NCBI GenBank assembly: GCA_022036555.1
Contig: CM039139.1
Span: forward strand, 8,382,262-8,446,261
DNA: 64,000 bases
Direction: 5' to 3'
Origin: Microstegium vimineum
Taxonomy: Eukaryota; Streptophyta; Magnoliopsida; Poales; Poaceae
Numbering within the stretch: position 1 is the first letter of the stretch; each line of letters starts with the position of its first letter. Shown piece by piece: positions 36,840-48,714 of this stretch. The notes under the pieces are model-generated. The model was given only the letters and a program-made list of their open reading frames with translations. It was not told the origin of the DNA and ran no database searches. Made by a program: the position numbers and the translations under genes.

Positions 36840-38540
36840 CTCAACACACACCTCCTCCTCCTCGTCGTCGGTCGGTCGTCACTCTTCAGTCACCAATCAT
36901 CACGATCGATCGAACGGCATGCTGCACTTGGTTCCATTGCAGCAGCTTTCAGGCATTTATTCATTCAGCTCACTTCACCTCACCTCGCCACGCGTGGAGG
37001 GCACATTTTTGGTTTCTCTTCCAATCAAGGGGGATCGATCGGATCCAATCCAATCCGTCCCTCGCTCATTCTTGTGAAGTGGCTTCAGCACTGCTTCACT
37101 GCGCGCCAGCTCTGCCTCTGAGCGGGGTAGGGTAACCATCGGGGTCAGGGGGGCTAGTGCTTTGCTGCCTTTTGGCAAGGCGACTACTAGTAGTGTTCTT
37201 TCGGGCTTGGGCAACCGGCACGCAACCCTGAACTAACTGTGTGCCTCGACCCCTGATCAGTAGAGGAATTGCCCTCTTGCGAAGTTTTCGATACCTGCTC
37301 TGTGCTGCTCTGTGCTCTCCCCTCCCCTCCCCTCGGGACGGGGATGCATGGTGAGACGAACGGCACGTTAGTCCGTGAACAGAACTGAAATTTCTGATGT
37401 GACCGACGCAGTTGTAGTTGATGTGCGTGCGTGCGTCTGAAACTGAAACCCGCTTGCTTAATTCAACGCGTATGTTTGTCCCGCGATCGCAGCTGCTGAA
37501 TACGTTTGGACGACAGCGGTACAGTTCTTCAATCTGCAAGCATAAACAGTATCGAAATTGGGTAGAAAAAACATCTTAGCTAGAGGACCGTGCGCGACTT
37601 ACGTTTGGAGCCACAACATGGCTGATACCACACTTCACTGTTGAAATTTATTAACCTAGCTTATCAGCATCAAAACAACGTGAGCAGACTGATAAGGCTT
37701 ACCGGCCACAGAAACCATCGCCTGTCGTGCACTTGCAACCACTGTACTGACTGCAGTGTGAACAGACGCGATCGCCGCAGTCCAAGTAAACAATGCATAC
37801 TCTACTTCAGTGTCCAAAGTAAACTTAGGGCTGCAGTCAGGCCGCGCGGATCTCCCAATCCTTTTAAAATTATTGACCACCCACACCCACGATTAAACCA
37901 TAAAACAAACACGGCGGCTGCAATCGCCCGCGCATAAAGAAAGCCCAGAGCGGTACGCTGCGGACGACTCGCAGTTCCAGCGACGTACGCGCGAGGCGGC
38001 GCGAACGTGACGTCGCGTTGCGTTGCGTGCCCTCTCGCCGAGGTCGTCGTCGTCGCCGTCGTCAAATTATTGCTGCGATGCGATGCGATGCGATGCACAC
38101 GGCAGACAGCGAAATTGCATCGCACGTATGAGGTACGCACCGCGAAATTAAACCGCGGGTTACTAGTGTCATCAGCACACCGCTACGTACGTGTTGTGTT
38201 TTACGCCTTTCTCTTTTTTTTAACAGCGCGTGTTACGGTAGTTTGTTTTTATTAATTAATAACAACTATCACGTTTACTTATTATTATACTACAGTGTGT
38301 TTTTGGTGCGCCTATCGGCCGGTGCCTATAGGTGCGGTTGTTGCTCGGATGAGAACTGCAGGAATTTCGTGTGTTCAGACCACCTAAAGCAGCCCATGCT
38401 GCTGGTTGCTGTCGGAGGCTGCTATGCGCTATGTGTTGTGGTTGTGGTTATGGAGAGTGGTTGTTGGCGCCGTGATGCCCGCCAGCACCTGCATCTATGC
38501 ATGCTCGCTCAGTGAAGGACGCGCATGCAAGGAGAGAAGG
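36840..38540. other. Intergenic DNA, no supported gene
   Basis: Open frames here lack recognisable domains. A short GCGAT tandem run occurs near 38075-38095. Confidence 0.35.
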
Positions 38541-38554
38541 TACCGGTCGGCGAT

Positions 38555-39046
38555 TAAGGCTGGATGAAAAACTCGAAACTCGCTAACTCGCTCGACTCGC
38601 TCGTTAATGACTTGGCTCGAGCTCGACTCGTTTTATAATGAGTCAGCTCGTTTAATAATGAGTCAGCTCGTTTGATAACGAGCCAGCTCGTGAGTTGCTC
38701 GTTAGCTCGAACGAGTCAGATAATTTGTCAGGTCAAATGAGCATCATATTGAAATCGACCCAGATCAACTCAATTAACCCAAATCCTAGTCAAATATAGA
38801 AGTCCCCTTAACTCTCACTCCCACCCAGCCACCCCTACATCTGCGGTGCGCAGCAGATAAAGCAGTCAGCGAGTCTTGCTTTTATAATTTGCTTGAAATG
38901 TGTTTTTATGATTTGACTCGCGAGCCTAACGAGCTAGCTCGAGTTTCTTAACAAGCCGAGCCGAGCCGCTCTTCTAGTTCGTTTGCATAACGAGCCGAGT
39001 CGAGCCAGAATGCTAACGAGCCGAGCTGGCTCGATATCCAGACCTA
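38555..39046. mobile_element. Non-autonomous element rich in GAGCTCG motifs, hAT-like
   Basis: It begins TAAGGCTGGATG and ends ATCCAGACCTA, imperfect inverted ends. The flanks TCGGCGAT (38547-38554) and CCGGCGAT (39047-39054) match at 7 of 8 positions. Both subterminal regions are dense in GAGCTCG, CTCGTTA and ACGAGCC repeats, likely transposase-binding arrays. There is no coding capacity. Confidence 0.6.
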
Positions 39047-39054
39047 CCGGCGAT

Positions 39055-40238
39055 TCATGATGACTAGTATAATTGATTCGATCAAGGACGACATCGCCAT
39101 TCACACACGTGCTTTATTAGGACATGTGTGGCATGAGTATGTAAACTCATTTCCATCCCTCTCCAGGATAATAATACTCCAGCACAGCAGTGAAGCTGCT
39201 GTTTCCCAGCAACCGTGATCTGGAGACCGATATAATACTTTTGCCGCGCGCCTTGTTTGTTTCATCCATTTTCGTCATTATTGCTTAATTAGCTTCTTGG
39301 ACCTATATATACCGCCCCATGCATGCATCCTGCTTGGAGTACTAACAACTATGCTATGCTATGCTCTAAACATTTCTTTCGTCCCACAACGGAAAAAGTT
39401 GATACTGCTACTTAATTCTGTGCTTCCTGCCAAGCAGCAAAACCGGACAGCAGTGCAGAAGCGGTACGGTGCCACCAGATGGACCTGGCCGATGGCGGCT
39501 GCTGGTGGTGGTGAGCTGACAGTCCAACACACACACTCGCCGATTAATTAGGTCGATGATGATCTGGATGCTTATGCGATGCGTGCAGCGCTCTCCAGTC
39601 TCTCAGCTCATCAGCTACTACTCGGGGGGGGGGGGGGGGGGGGGGGGGGATATAGTATATGAAAACAGCAACTGAACTGCATGCACAACACAAATGGCTG
39701 CCAATGATTAGTCACTGGCGCTAGAGAGCACACTGGCCGCACGCCATAGCTTGATGTGCTGTCTCTCTGAATTATTGAGCCCCCGGATGGTTCCGTTCCT
39801 GCATCTCGATCTCGGTCAGTAATAATCATGGGCCAGCAGCAGCAGCAGCCGTTCTTATCTCCGTTTTGATCCCAATAATTCTGCTTCTGCATGCCCAAAA
39901 ACAATTGTTCTTCTACAAGCTGCTGCCTGGTGCTCTCGAAATTATATGGAATTTGCACCGGACTACGACGTCTCTGCTAGCTCGCAACTCTATAAGTTTT
40001 TGACTGTCGAAAACTCTTCAAGTTTTCAGAAGAAGAAACTCCTGCAATAATTGTTGCCAGCATCTGGGAGCGTACGCGTGCATGAATCATGATGACGATC
40101 AAACTTAGAATGATTGGCAGCTCTGGAGATTGGAGAACACGAATACTAGTATCTGCATTGGCTTCATTATTGTTGGTTACCAAAGGCCAAGACCTAAGGG
40201 AAGGGAGACGGGACGAGATAAACCCAATTGGTGCAGTA
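39055..40238. other. Intergenic DNA with a 26-base poly(G) tract
   Basis: No gene is recognised. G is uninterrupted at 39624-39649, a length at which sequencing and assembly are unreliable. Confidence 0.45.
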
Positions 40239-40350
40239 TGTTGGAATTAGATCTTCACCGTTTAGGTCCAACGGTCTAACGGGCCCTAGGTCTGCGCCCT
40301 GATCGGAGGCGCCTAACCTTGTGGTTGGTGGGCCCCTGTCGCACAGCGCT
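40239..40350 (+). repeat. Left LTR of copia element, first part
   Basis: It starts TGTTGGAATTAGATC and matches 59762 onward until GCACAGCGCT, where the gypsy-type element is inserted. Confidence 0.9.
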
Positions 40351-41420
40351 TGTTGACACCGTTTTTCGACACGTGTCAAATGGGCCAAGGCTTGACTGGT
40401 CAGTAGCCGTTCTCCATCGGCATCGGGAGAATTTTTGAGCCGATGTTGCCGATGAGAAAGTGCTGCGGGAAGACCAAGTGCGTTGCCGATGGAAGCTGAT
40501 GAGTTTTGTCGACAAGTTAATTGGTGAAGTCTTGCTGAAATTGATTGCCGATGAAAAGTCATCGCCGATGGCTTGCCGATTGCCGATAAGGGCTCGTTGT
40601 CGATTGCCGATGGAAGATAGTTGCCGATTGCCGATAAGGGCTCATTGCCGATTGCCGATCGGGAAAGTATTGCCGATGCCGATGGGCGTGACTTAGCACT
40701 TGACGGCAGCGGAGGATTACAAGTGACAAAGAAGGAAGGTGCGGATTGAAGGGGTCTGCCGATGGAAAGTTTCCATCGAAAGGAAGTATAAAGAAACTGG
40801 TGTCTTGTATCAGTATTATTATAGTAGTTTGAGTCCGACTCTTGCATGGGTCGTTTATTTTCCTTTAAAATAGGTGTGTTTGTTTAGGAAATAAATATTG
40901 TTATCCGGCTCCTTCGTAAGTCAGTTTCCTTAGAAGTAGGAGTTTGTTTTAGAAAGGATATGTGTCGTGTCTTTGTACAACTCTCCATGCGGGAGTATAA
41001 ATATGTGCCCGAGGACCATGAAAATAAACAATCCAATTCAAAAAACAAACCAATTTTATCTTATTCTACCTTTTATCGCAATTTACCTTTTACTGTATTA
41101 GCTGTAGTTATCAACGAGTTCTTCAAGCTTTCGACGGGCTGCATCACCTTGATCTCCGTCAAATCCTTGTTAGTTCCGCGTGGGACTACCTCTGAGCTTT
41201 GGCAATCCGGGCGCATCGCTGTTTGCCTCGTTCAGCTCTGATCTAGTTATCCTTGATCAATCTGAGCCTTGACGTCCGGGCGCATCGTTGTCGTCTCGTT
41301 CAGTTTGTTCTAGTTATCATCCTTGTCGATTGATTGGTCAAATCGACTGGCACGCCCTCGACATCGAGCTTTGGGTAATAGCCCGAGGTGTTCATAGATC
41401 TGACGCTTTTTGTGTCAACA
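40351..41420 (+). repeat. Left LTR of the gypsy-type element
   Basis: 1070 bp, with TATAAATA at 40996-41003 as the likely promoter box. By eye it differs from the right LTR by about 20 substitutions plus a 22-bp indel. At least fifteen GCCGAT motifs occur in its first 420 bp. Confidence 0.92.
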
Positions 41421-41468
41421 CCTCTTTTGGCACGCTCGGTGGGACCCGATTATATAAATATATTTATC

Positions 41469-44400
41469 ATGACTAATCCAAGGAGTGTCATTAAAGTCTC
41501 CACAACAGATCTAACAGGTCATCAGAAACAGGCTCTGGAGCAGGCAATGGAGGAATACAAGCGCTCATATCTTAGATCCTTCAGCCTAAACGGGATCGGC
41601 GAAGCAGTACAAAAGCAAGATCCGCCGTCGCCGCGGCAGATCACTTTCAACGCCGATCCTGGTAAAATACAAGAGATGGTTAATTCTGCATTCAATCATG
41701 TGTTAATTAGCCAATCCAAGGTGCTGTCCGATGCTGTATGCAATGCCGTCAAGCAAACTTTCAAGGGACAGACACCATATTATGTTGGTCCAGAGTATCA
41801 TCAACTCGGATCGGCATCTGTTGCGACCCCATCGGCGGTTCCAAGGGTATCTTCACCGATTATGAGCCAATCTGCCGATGAGATCATGCCACTAAGATCG
41901 AGCCCAGCAGGCTTTACTCAAGTGAATACAAATCTGGCGGCCCCAACAATGTCTGGACCCGTGATCTAGAATCAGCCAACTTCAGCCAACTGCTGGAGAT
42001 ACGGTATGTATCCAAGTCTATCTGCTGATTCCAGATTGGTCCAAGTTAACCATGCAGGGTGGGAGGTTCCTATGGCATCGGCAACATCCGTACAGCCGAT
42101 GGTCCCAGTGATGCATTACACTACGTCTTCTCCAAAGGTGCAGTTGTCGACAGGAAATCTGCAAACGGCGATACCCAAAGTACCGTACGCCCGACCATCG
42201 GCGAGTCACTTGCCGGTACAACAAAGCCCAGCTGCTGCCAGTCAGCCCATGGTGGCAATGAATTATCCGGCGCCACAAGAACAAGCCTCAGCTGACTATC
42301 AGTCACCGGCAGCTGCTTGGCCGGTGCAGCAAGGTGTGCCGATTGCCAATCAACCTGTATCGACAAACACTGCTCAAATCGTGGTACCCGTGAGTCCGAG
42401 CAATCATCCAAGGGTACAACAAGAACAAGCGTCAGCCGGTTATCAGCTATCGGCAAATGCTTGGCCGATGCGACAAGACGTGCCAACAGTCAATCGGCCT
42501 ATATCGGCAAATTTTTGGCCGATGCAACAAAGTGTGTCAAGTGTCAGTCAGCCCGCATCGGCCGTAGCTGCTCAGCCCTTGGTACCTACAAATCAAAACT
42601 ATCATCCGAGAGTACAAGGGTTGCAAGAGTCAGTTGGCTGTCAGCCATCGGCAACTCTTTGGTCGATGCAACAAAACATACCGAGTGTCAATCAGTCTCC
42701 ATCGGCAATGGCTGCTCAGCCTATGGCACCCGCAGGTCAAAGCGATCATTCAAGGGTACAAGAGCGACGGATGTCAGCTGGCGATCAACCGATGGTGAAT
42801 TCCTGGCTGATGCAAAGCGTGTTACATGCCAGTCAGCCTGCATCGGCAATAGTTGCTCAGCCTATGGTGCTTGCAGATCAACGCTATCATCTGAAGGTAC
42901 AAAGGTTGCAAGAGTTAACTGGCCATCAGCCATCGGTAAATCACGTACCGATGACACCTAACGCAGGTTGGATCGGTCAATCATCGATTCAGCAGCAATA
43001 TGTGCAGCCTGAACGCCAAATGGCAGGGGTTCCACAGCATCGTCCAGCGAGTCTTCCGAATGAAGTATCGGTACATCAACCGATAAGTGCTACACTGCAA
43101 TACTCACAGGAAAGAGTGTATAATGAAACATCGGTACAGCAACCGATGAATATAATGTCACGGCACAAGCTAGCAACGGTGCGAGATTACTTATCGGCAG
43201 CAAAGCCGATGCACGGTGTTATTATGACTAGTGCTGTGCACGCGCCAATCATCCCAAGTGCTTTGATGACAGGACCTGGAGAGATGGGTCAGCATACTCA
43301 GCCAGCGGGCATCCAGAGTTACTCATTGGTTGATCAGCCGATACACAATATCCAACAGATTGGTGTTACTGATGTATCGGTTGCCCCGAGTCGCTCGCCA
43401 CAGGGATATGAAGTACATCAACTGGTGGGCATCCAGAGTGGCCCATCGGTCAATCAACCGAGCACGATATTCAACAGGTTGGTACCGTCGATGAGCCGAT
43501 CGTTCCGGCCTGCTTAATGCAAAGACTTGGAGAGATGCGCCAATCTACTCAAACAGTAGGCGTCCAGAATTGCTCATCGGTTAGGCAGCCGATGCATGAT
43601 GTTCAACAGATTGATGCTGCTGATGTGTCAATTGCTCCGACTTGCTCACTACGGAAACATGAAGGAGCACATCCATCCGCCCCGCTAGAGAATGAATTTG
43701 CGCATCGGCAAGGTCCAGATACAAAGGCGTTTTCGACTGAGAAAATAGAACGTTCAGAGCTGGGCGAAGTGCCAAGCCTTGACACTGCCGAATTGGAGAA
43801 ATTCGCCTTTGATATCATCGAAGCCGATCAGGATGTTGAATCATTTGAGCCCAGGGAGATTTGGGGCGCGAAGGTGCTCTTCGTTGGACAAGGGGGCTCT
43901 GAATCAGATGACGAGATGAATGTCGGCACTGTTGAATGGGTAAACAATGGGGAGCCGATGCCTCGTGCGCTCAGCCAGAATAGGGCTAGAAAGTTCACCT
44001 TCGATGTCACGAAGGCCGATGGGATATTTGACTTATTGCTTCAGGAAGGGCGAATTAAGCTAGCCCCTAATCAGGTAATTCCATCGGCCGAGGAGCTCAA
44101 GGACACCAGGTACTGCAAGTGGCACAATACGACTTCTCACAGTACCGACGACTGCAGAGTGTTCAGGCAGCAGCTGCAGTCAGAAATTAACTCTGGACGG
44201 ATCCAATTTGAAAATCCTAAAATCCAAGAGCCGATGGAAATTGATCAACGACCGTTTCCAAATAATATGGTGGAAGCCGGTGGAAAAACTAAGGTGCTGA
44301 CATCGGACGCTGCTAGAAAGAGTGCATCGGTTGATCCTGATCATCAAGTGGTTGAACGTAACGTCGGAAAGTTTGCCGATGGCCGGAAAGGCGAGAGAAT

Positions 44401-45069
44401 TGCCGATAAAGATGCCTGTGTCAGCAGGGCTCCTGGTATAGTAATCACGCACAAACTACCAAGGCGGAATTATCGGCAATCACGAGATGAACGATATCGG
44501 CAGGAAGAAAAAGAACATCGGGAGTGGCTTCGTCGGAAAAATCATTGTAAGTGTCCCTTCTTCATTCACTGTTGGGAAGAAGGCATTAAGCTACCCACTG
44601 CCGATGACTGTCCTGAATGCAACGGGTATCACACTACCGATCAGTCAAGTAAGCCTTGTTTGGATGATCGGGCATCTAGGTGCGCCAAGCCGCTCAGAGA
44701 GAGGAGATCGGTACATGACCAACTGGGGGCAAGCTTATCGCCCATAGCAGGCTTGGCGGGCAGGTTGATCAAGGGGAGGGCAAGGAGCAGACCAAGATAA
44801 AAACACCCTATGAAGAAGTGCTCTCCAGAAATTCAAACATCGGAAGCAATACCGATGTAAGTAATGAAAGGCAGCACCAGCCTGTCTGGAAAACCAAACT
44901 CCCTCAGTGGTGCCCTAAGGGTTTAACAAAAACCCAGAAAAGAAGAATTCAGCGCCAACGCCGCAATGACCTGTACGATGATGCAGAACTCCCAAGGGAG
45001 AAGCGGTGGAGGCCAAAGCGCAAGGATGGAGATCCATCGGCGAACAACGATATTTTGCCGGTGGCCTAG
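41469..45069 (+). pseudogene. Gag of the gypsy-type element, interrupted
   Basis: Gag would form the particle that packages the RNA. The start at 41469 (MTNPRSVIKVSTTDLTGHQ) lies 48 bp after the left LTR. A long region of degenerate repeats of about 48 residues (ASAVAAQPLVP...HPRVQ...QPSA..WSMQQ) spans about 42200-42960. The C-terminal half has motifs of grass gypsy Gag proteins: CKWHNTTSHSTDDCRVFRQQ near 44110-44175, CPFFIHCWEEGIKLPT with CPEC near 44555-44620, and LPQWCPKGLTKTQKRRIQR near 44902-44960. Lesions are an in-frame TAG at 41967-41969, a one-base frameshift near 43460 and another frameshift near 44750. No protease motif follows, and the frame ends at 45069. Confidence 0.85.
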
Positions 45070-45292
45070 GTCAATCATGGACCTGTTGACTTGAAGGCTG
45101 CAATCGGCAAACTGGCGATTTCAATTGTTATACTTGGGGGCACCTACCGATGGTTTGTGTATGGGACGCCGTATTGCCGATGGGCTCGTTAACTGCCGGA
45201 AGATGGTTGTAAAAATGGTTCTGCCACGCTTGCGATGACTAAGTGTGCGGTTCACGCGTTCTGGGGGTTACTCGTACTCTTTGGTGGGTTTG

Positions 45293-45297
45293 TCGGC
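45293..45297. repeat. Left target-site duplication of the solo LTR
   Basis: TCGGC, repeated exactly at 48299-48303. Confidence 0.9.
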
Positions 45298-48200
45298 TGT
45301 AACACCCTAAAATTTGAACTAGAAAATAGATTTAAATTTGAGTTCAATTTGATTTAATTTGAAGCAATTTTGTGATGCATAGAATTAAATATAACTTAAA
45401 TTAAATATAATGTTAGGGTTTCACATGGTTGTGCATTGCATGCTCTTGCATTATTTTTGGGTGTCTTGGTTTTCAAAACCTTGAAAATGATTTCAAAACA
45501 AATTTGGAAAATCTTTTTGCAAAATTCAGAAAAAGAAAGAGAAAAGAAAAAGGGAAAAACTGTTCCTACCTCTATCTGGCCCGAAAGCCCACCAGCCCGG
45601 CCTTCTTCCCTTTCTCTCTTTCTCCCCCCCCCCCCGCACTGGGCCGGCCCACCCGGCCACAGGCCAGCGCGCCCGCGCTCCTCCTCTGCCTGACACCCCG
45701 GGCCCGCATGTCGGCGCCACTCCCTTCCGCTCTCTTCTTTCTTCTCTGTCGCTGACGACCCTGGCCCGCAAGTCAGTTCTCTCTTCCCCCTCCTCGTGTC
45801 CGACCCGGACACTGTCCGTGCCGCGACGCCGCGTCACCGCCGCGTCTGCAACTGCTCCTCGCCAGTCCCGCGCCTGCGCTCGAGTTCGGATAGGACTCCA
45901 CCCCCGGCCGCTATTTATAGCACGCGCCTGCGCCGTTTCCCCCTCACATCCCGTCTTGCATCGCCTCGCAGAACGCAGCAGCGCCGCCGCAAGCCGCAAT
46001 CGCCGTTCCGCCGCCGTTCTGTGTCATCGGCCGCCCCAAGCACTCCGCCGAGCCGCGCAGCAGCTTCGCGTAAGTGCCGAGCACGCCGTCGCTCCCTTCT
46101 CTCCCTCCCTTGCGTCCTGTTTTGACCCGCCGCCGCGAACCCGAGTTTCTGCCGCCGCTGTCCGACGAGGCCGGCTCTCCTCGGTCGTCCTCAGTCCCAT
46201 CTGAGCCTCGCAATCGCCTCGCGCGAGTGCGGGACACCTCTCCCCTCTGTTCTCTCTCTCTATTACACTCTGGAAACCCCGCGTCGCCGTTACAGAACGC
46301 CGCCGCCACGGTTCTCCGTCGCCGACGCCTCTTCGACCTTCTCCGAGCCCCGCCGTGGTGCTAGATGAGCTCGCGGCGCCGTCCTCGACCTCCTAGTGTG
46401 TTCGCCTCGCAAAACCAAGCACCGCAGAGCCCTATGCCCTCGCGCCGCCATGCTCTGGCCGCCGGCCATGGCAACCACCGCGCCGCCCTGCTCTGACTCG
46501 GTGAAGAACCACGGTGACCCTCCCCGATCTAATCCTATCCATCCATCGCAGATCCAACGGCCTCTGATCTCTGATACCCTTCGCCTCGGCTTTTTGCTAA
46601 AGAGTCCCTGTTATTTTCATCCCCTAAACCCGCAGTCCAAAGCGCCATCCAGCAGTGCGTTTTCCCCTCGGGAAAGCGTATTTCCTTTTTTGAGTTGATT
46701 TATTCCGAAAATAAAATCAAACCCTAATTCCCTTTTTATCTCTAGTATTCAAAAGCTTATATTTTCTTTATTTTAAATCCAAATCGACCCGTTCGAGTTG
46801 CGTTAGATCCGTATTTTCATGCTCTATCCAGTAGTATAGGTTTCACCTATGTTAAGTACTTTTGAAAATCAATGAAAATTACTTTGCTTTTGCTAAACCT
46901 ATCTCTCTTCAAAATCCCGTTTTATCTCTAACTTCTTCGTTTTAGATCCGATTAGCGTGTTTCTCGTATCTCTATGATCGTAGTAAAGTATAGATCTGTT
47001 TTATAACCTTTTCAAAGTCTCTTTATTGTTTATGGTGTAATGTTCTGATCATGTCTTGTTTGCTTTATGTATGATTGTTCGGATGATTGCGTGGTGGTGT
47101 TGATCGAGTACAGCCGATGAGATCTTCGTTGACCAAGAGTTCTTTGCAGCAGATCAGGATCACCAAGAGCTTTGGGATCAAGGCAAGTTTAACATGGGAT
47201 CATCCTTGTTACCTATTCACCATAATTCAATCTAGTCATATTGCATGTGTCTAATTTGATGCCTATTAGATCTATACCATAGCTTTGTTATCCTTTACCT
47301 TGTCACCATGGGTTATATGCATATGGGTAGCTTTGCTATGCTTTACAATAATGGATCTTGAGATGAATCCTGACTAATGATATATGCAACAATGAGATAA
47401 AATTTGTTTTTGTAGCAACATGGAATAGGACCCCACTGTAGGGCAAAAGCTGGGATTTCTAATACAACCACGAGTGCTATATGGCTCTGGCTTTAGTTAA
47501 GTATAAAGTTTGGACTAGCATGCTTGTGGTTCGTGAAAGGCACCTTTGCCGAGCTGGTTATGGGGTATAGCTTGTGTGGGGACCGCTGCGTGTGGTACCA
47601 TCGGGGTGTCCCATATACCCCTTTGCATTGGGTTCGTAGGGTCCGCTACATGTTAGAAAAAACTTTTGAAAGACTTCATAGTGTTCCCTGCCCACTCACC
47701 TTGGATGTGTTATGGGAGTTATAAACCCGGGCATATGGGTAACATGGCTTGTGGGTAAAGTGTATAACCTCTGCAGAGTGTAAATCTATCATGATAGCCG
47801 TGCTCACGGTTACGAGCGGCCTGGAAAACTCACAGTGTAGATGATCATGTTGTTTAATTGTTAATGATACTTATTAATCTTATCATGTGGTTATTAATTG
47901 GGTTATGCATAATTAAAGCTAAGTGTTGGTAAAACTTGACCAAGTTAAAAGCAACCGCAGTACAACCAGTGTCAACCTTTTGAGCTTCATAACCCTGTGT
48001 TACTCTTGCTGAGTACATAAGTGCTCACTCTTGCTTTCTCAACCCCTTCAGATGGCTATGAAGGCTACCGTGAGGAGTACTAGGCTAGTGGTCAACCAGT
48101 CGGCGTTCCCTGTGAAGTGGAGCTTCGTCGCGAGAGTTATCTTTATTTCCGCTGTTATGTTATTTAAATATTATTCGTTATGTAATAAACACTCAGTGAT

Positions 48201-48298
48201 GGTACTATTTAAAGATTTGTCGGCTTATGTGTGTGATTGATCTCTGGGCACACATGAGTTATTCATATTCAATTTTATCCTTAAAATTGGGTGTGACA
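45298..48298. mobile_element. Solo LTR (3001 bp) nested in the gypsy-type element
   Basis: It begins TGTAACACCCTAAAATTTG and ends AAAATTGGGTGTGACA, the TG...CA ends with short inverted repeats expected of an LTR, bracketed by the perfect pentamer TCGGC. There is no second LTR, primer site or coding region, so it is best read as the product of recombination between two LTRs. The length and TGTAACACCC start suggest a chromovirus-like gypsy family with long LTRs. A C-rich, exon-like block lies at 45590-46480. Its open frames lack known domains. Confidence 0.88.
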
Positions 48299-48714
48299 TC
48301 GGCGTTGTTCTAATTCTGATCCGATGGAAGTATGGAGCCTCATTGCCGATTATTGTTACAGTGTTGCTAAATGCCAGGGTCTGTTAATAAGTTGGGATTA
48401 ATCAGGATTTTAGCCGACTTGATGAGTTATGGTATCGGTGATGATTGCTGATGACTGGGTGAACAAGTTTGCCGATGGTACTCTAGCGTGGAGATTGATT
48501 TTACCGATCAGGATTGAATTCTAGGCCTGGAGTGGTTTCTTAATCAAGTTCCTATCGGATAAGACAATCTGCCTCCAGCAAAGCATACATTCCAGGAACT
48601 CTCGGAGTTGACACATGACGTGCTCGTTTGGGTGCCGAGGAAAGGGAAAATTATAATACATCGGTAAAACGTGTTAAGTATCGGAGTTACATTTTCGCCG
48701 ATACGATAAATAAA
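48299..48714. other. Gypsy-type element interior, downstream of the solo LTR
   Basis: About 400 bp of noncoding sequence with several GCCGAT motifs lies between the solo LTR and the 3' end of the antisense gene. No pol remnant is visible. Confidence 0.6.

Noticed and set aside
45429..46698. Several overlapping frames resembling exons in a GC-rich block
   Set aside because: They lie inside the solo LTR, are on both strands and show no domain; LTRs of this type often have GC-rich transcribed parts.
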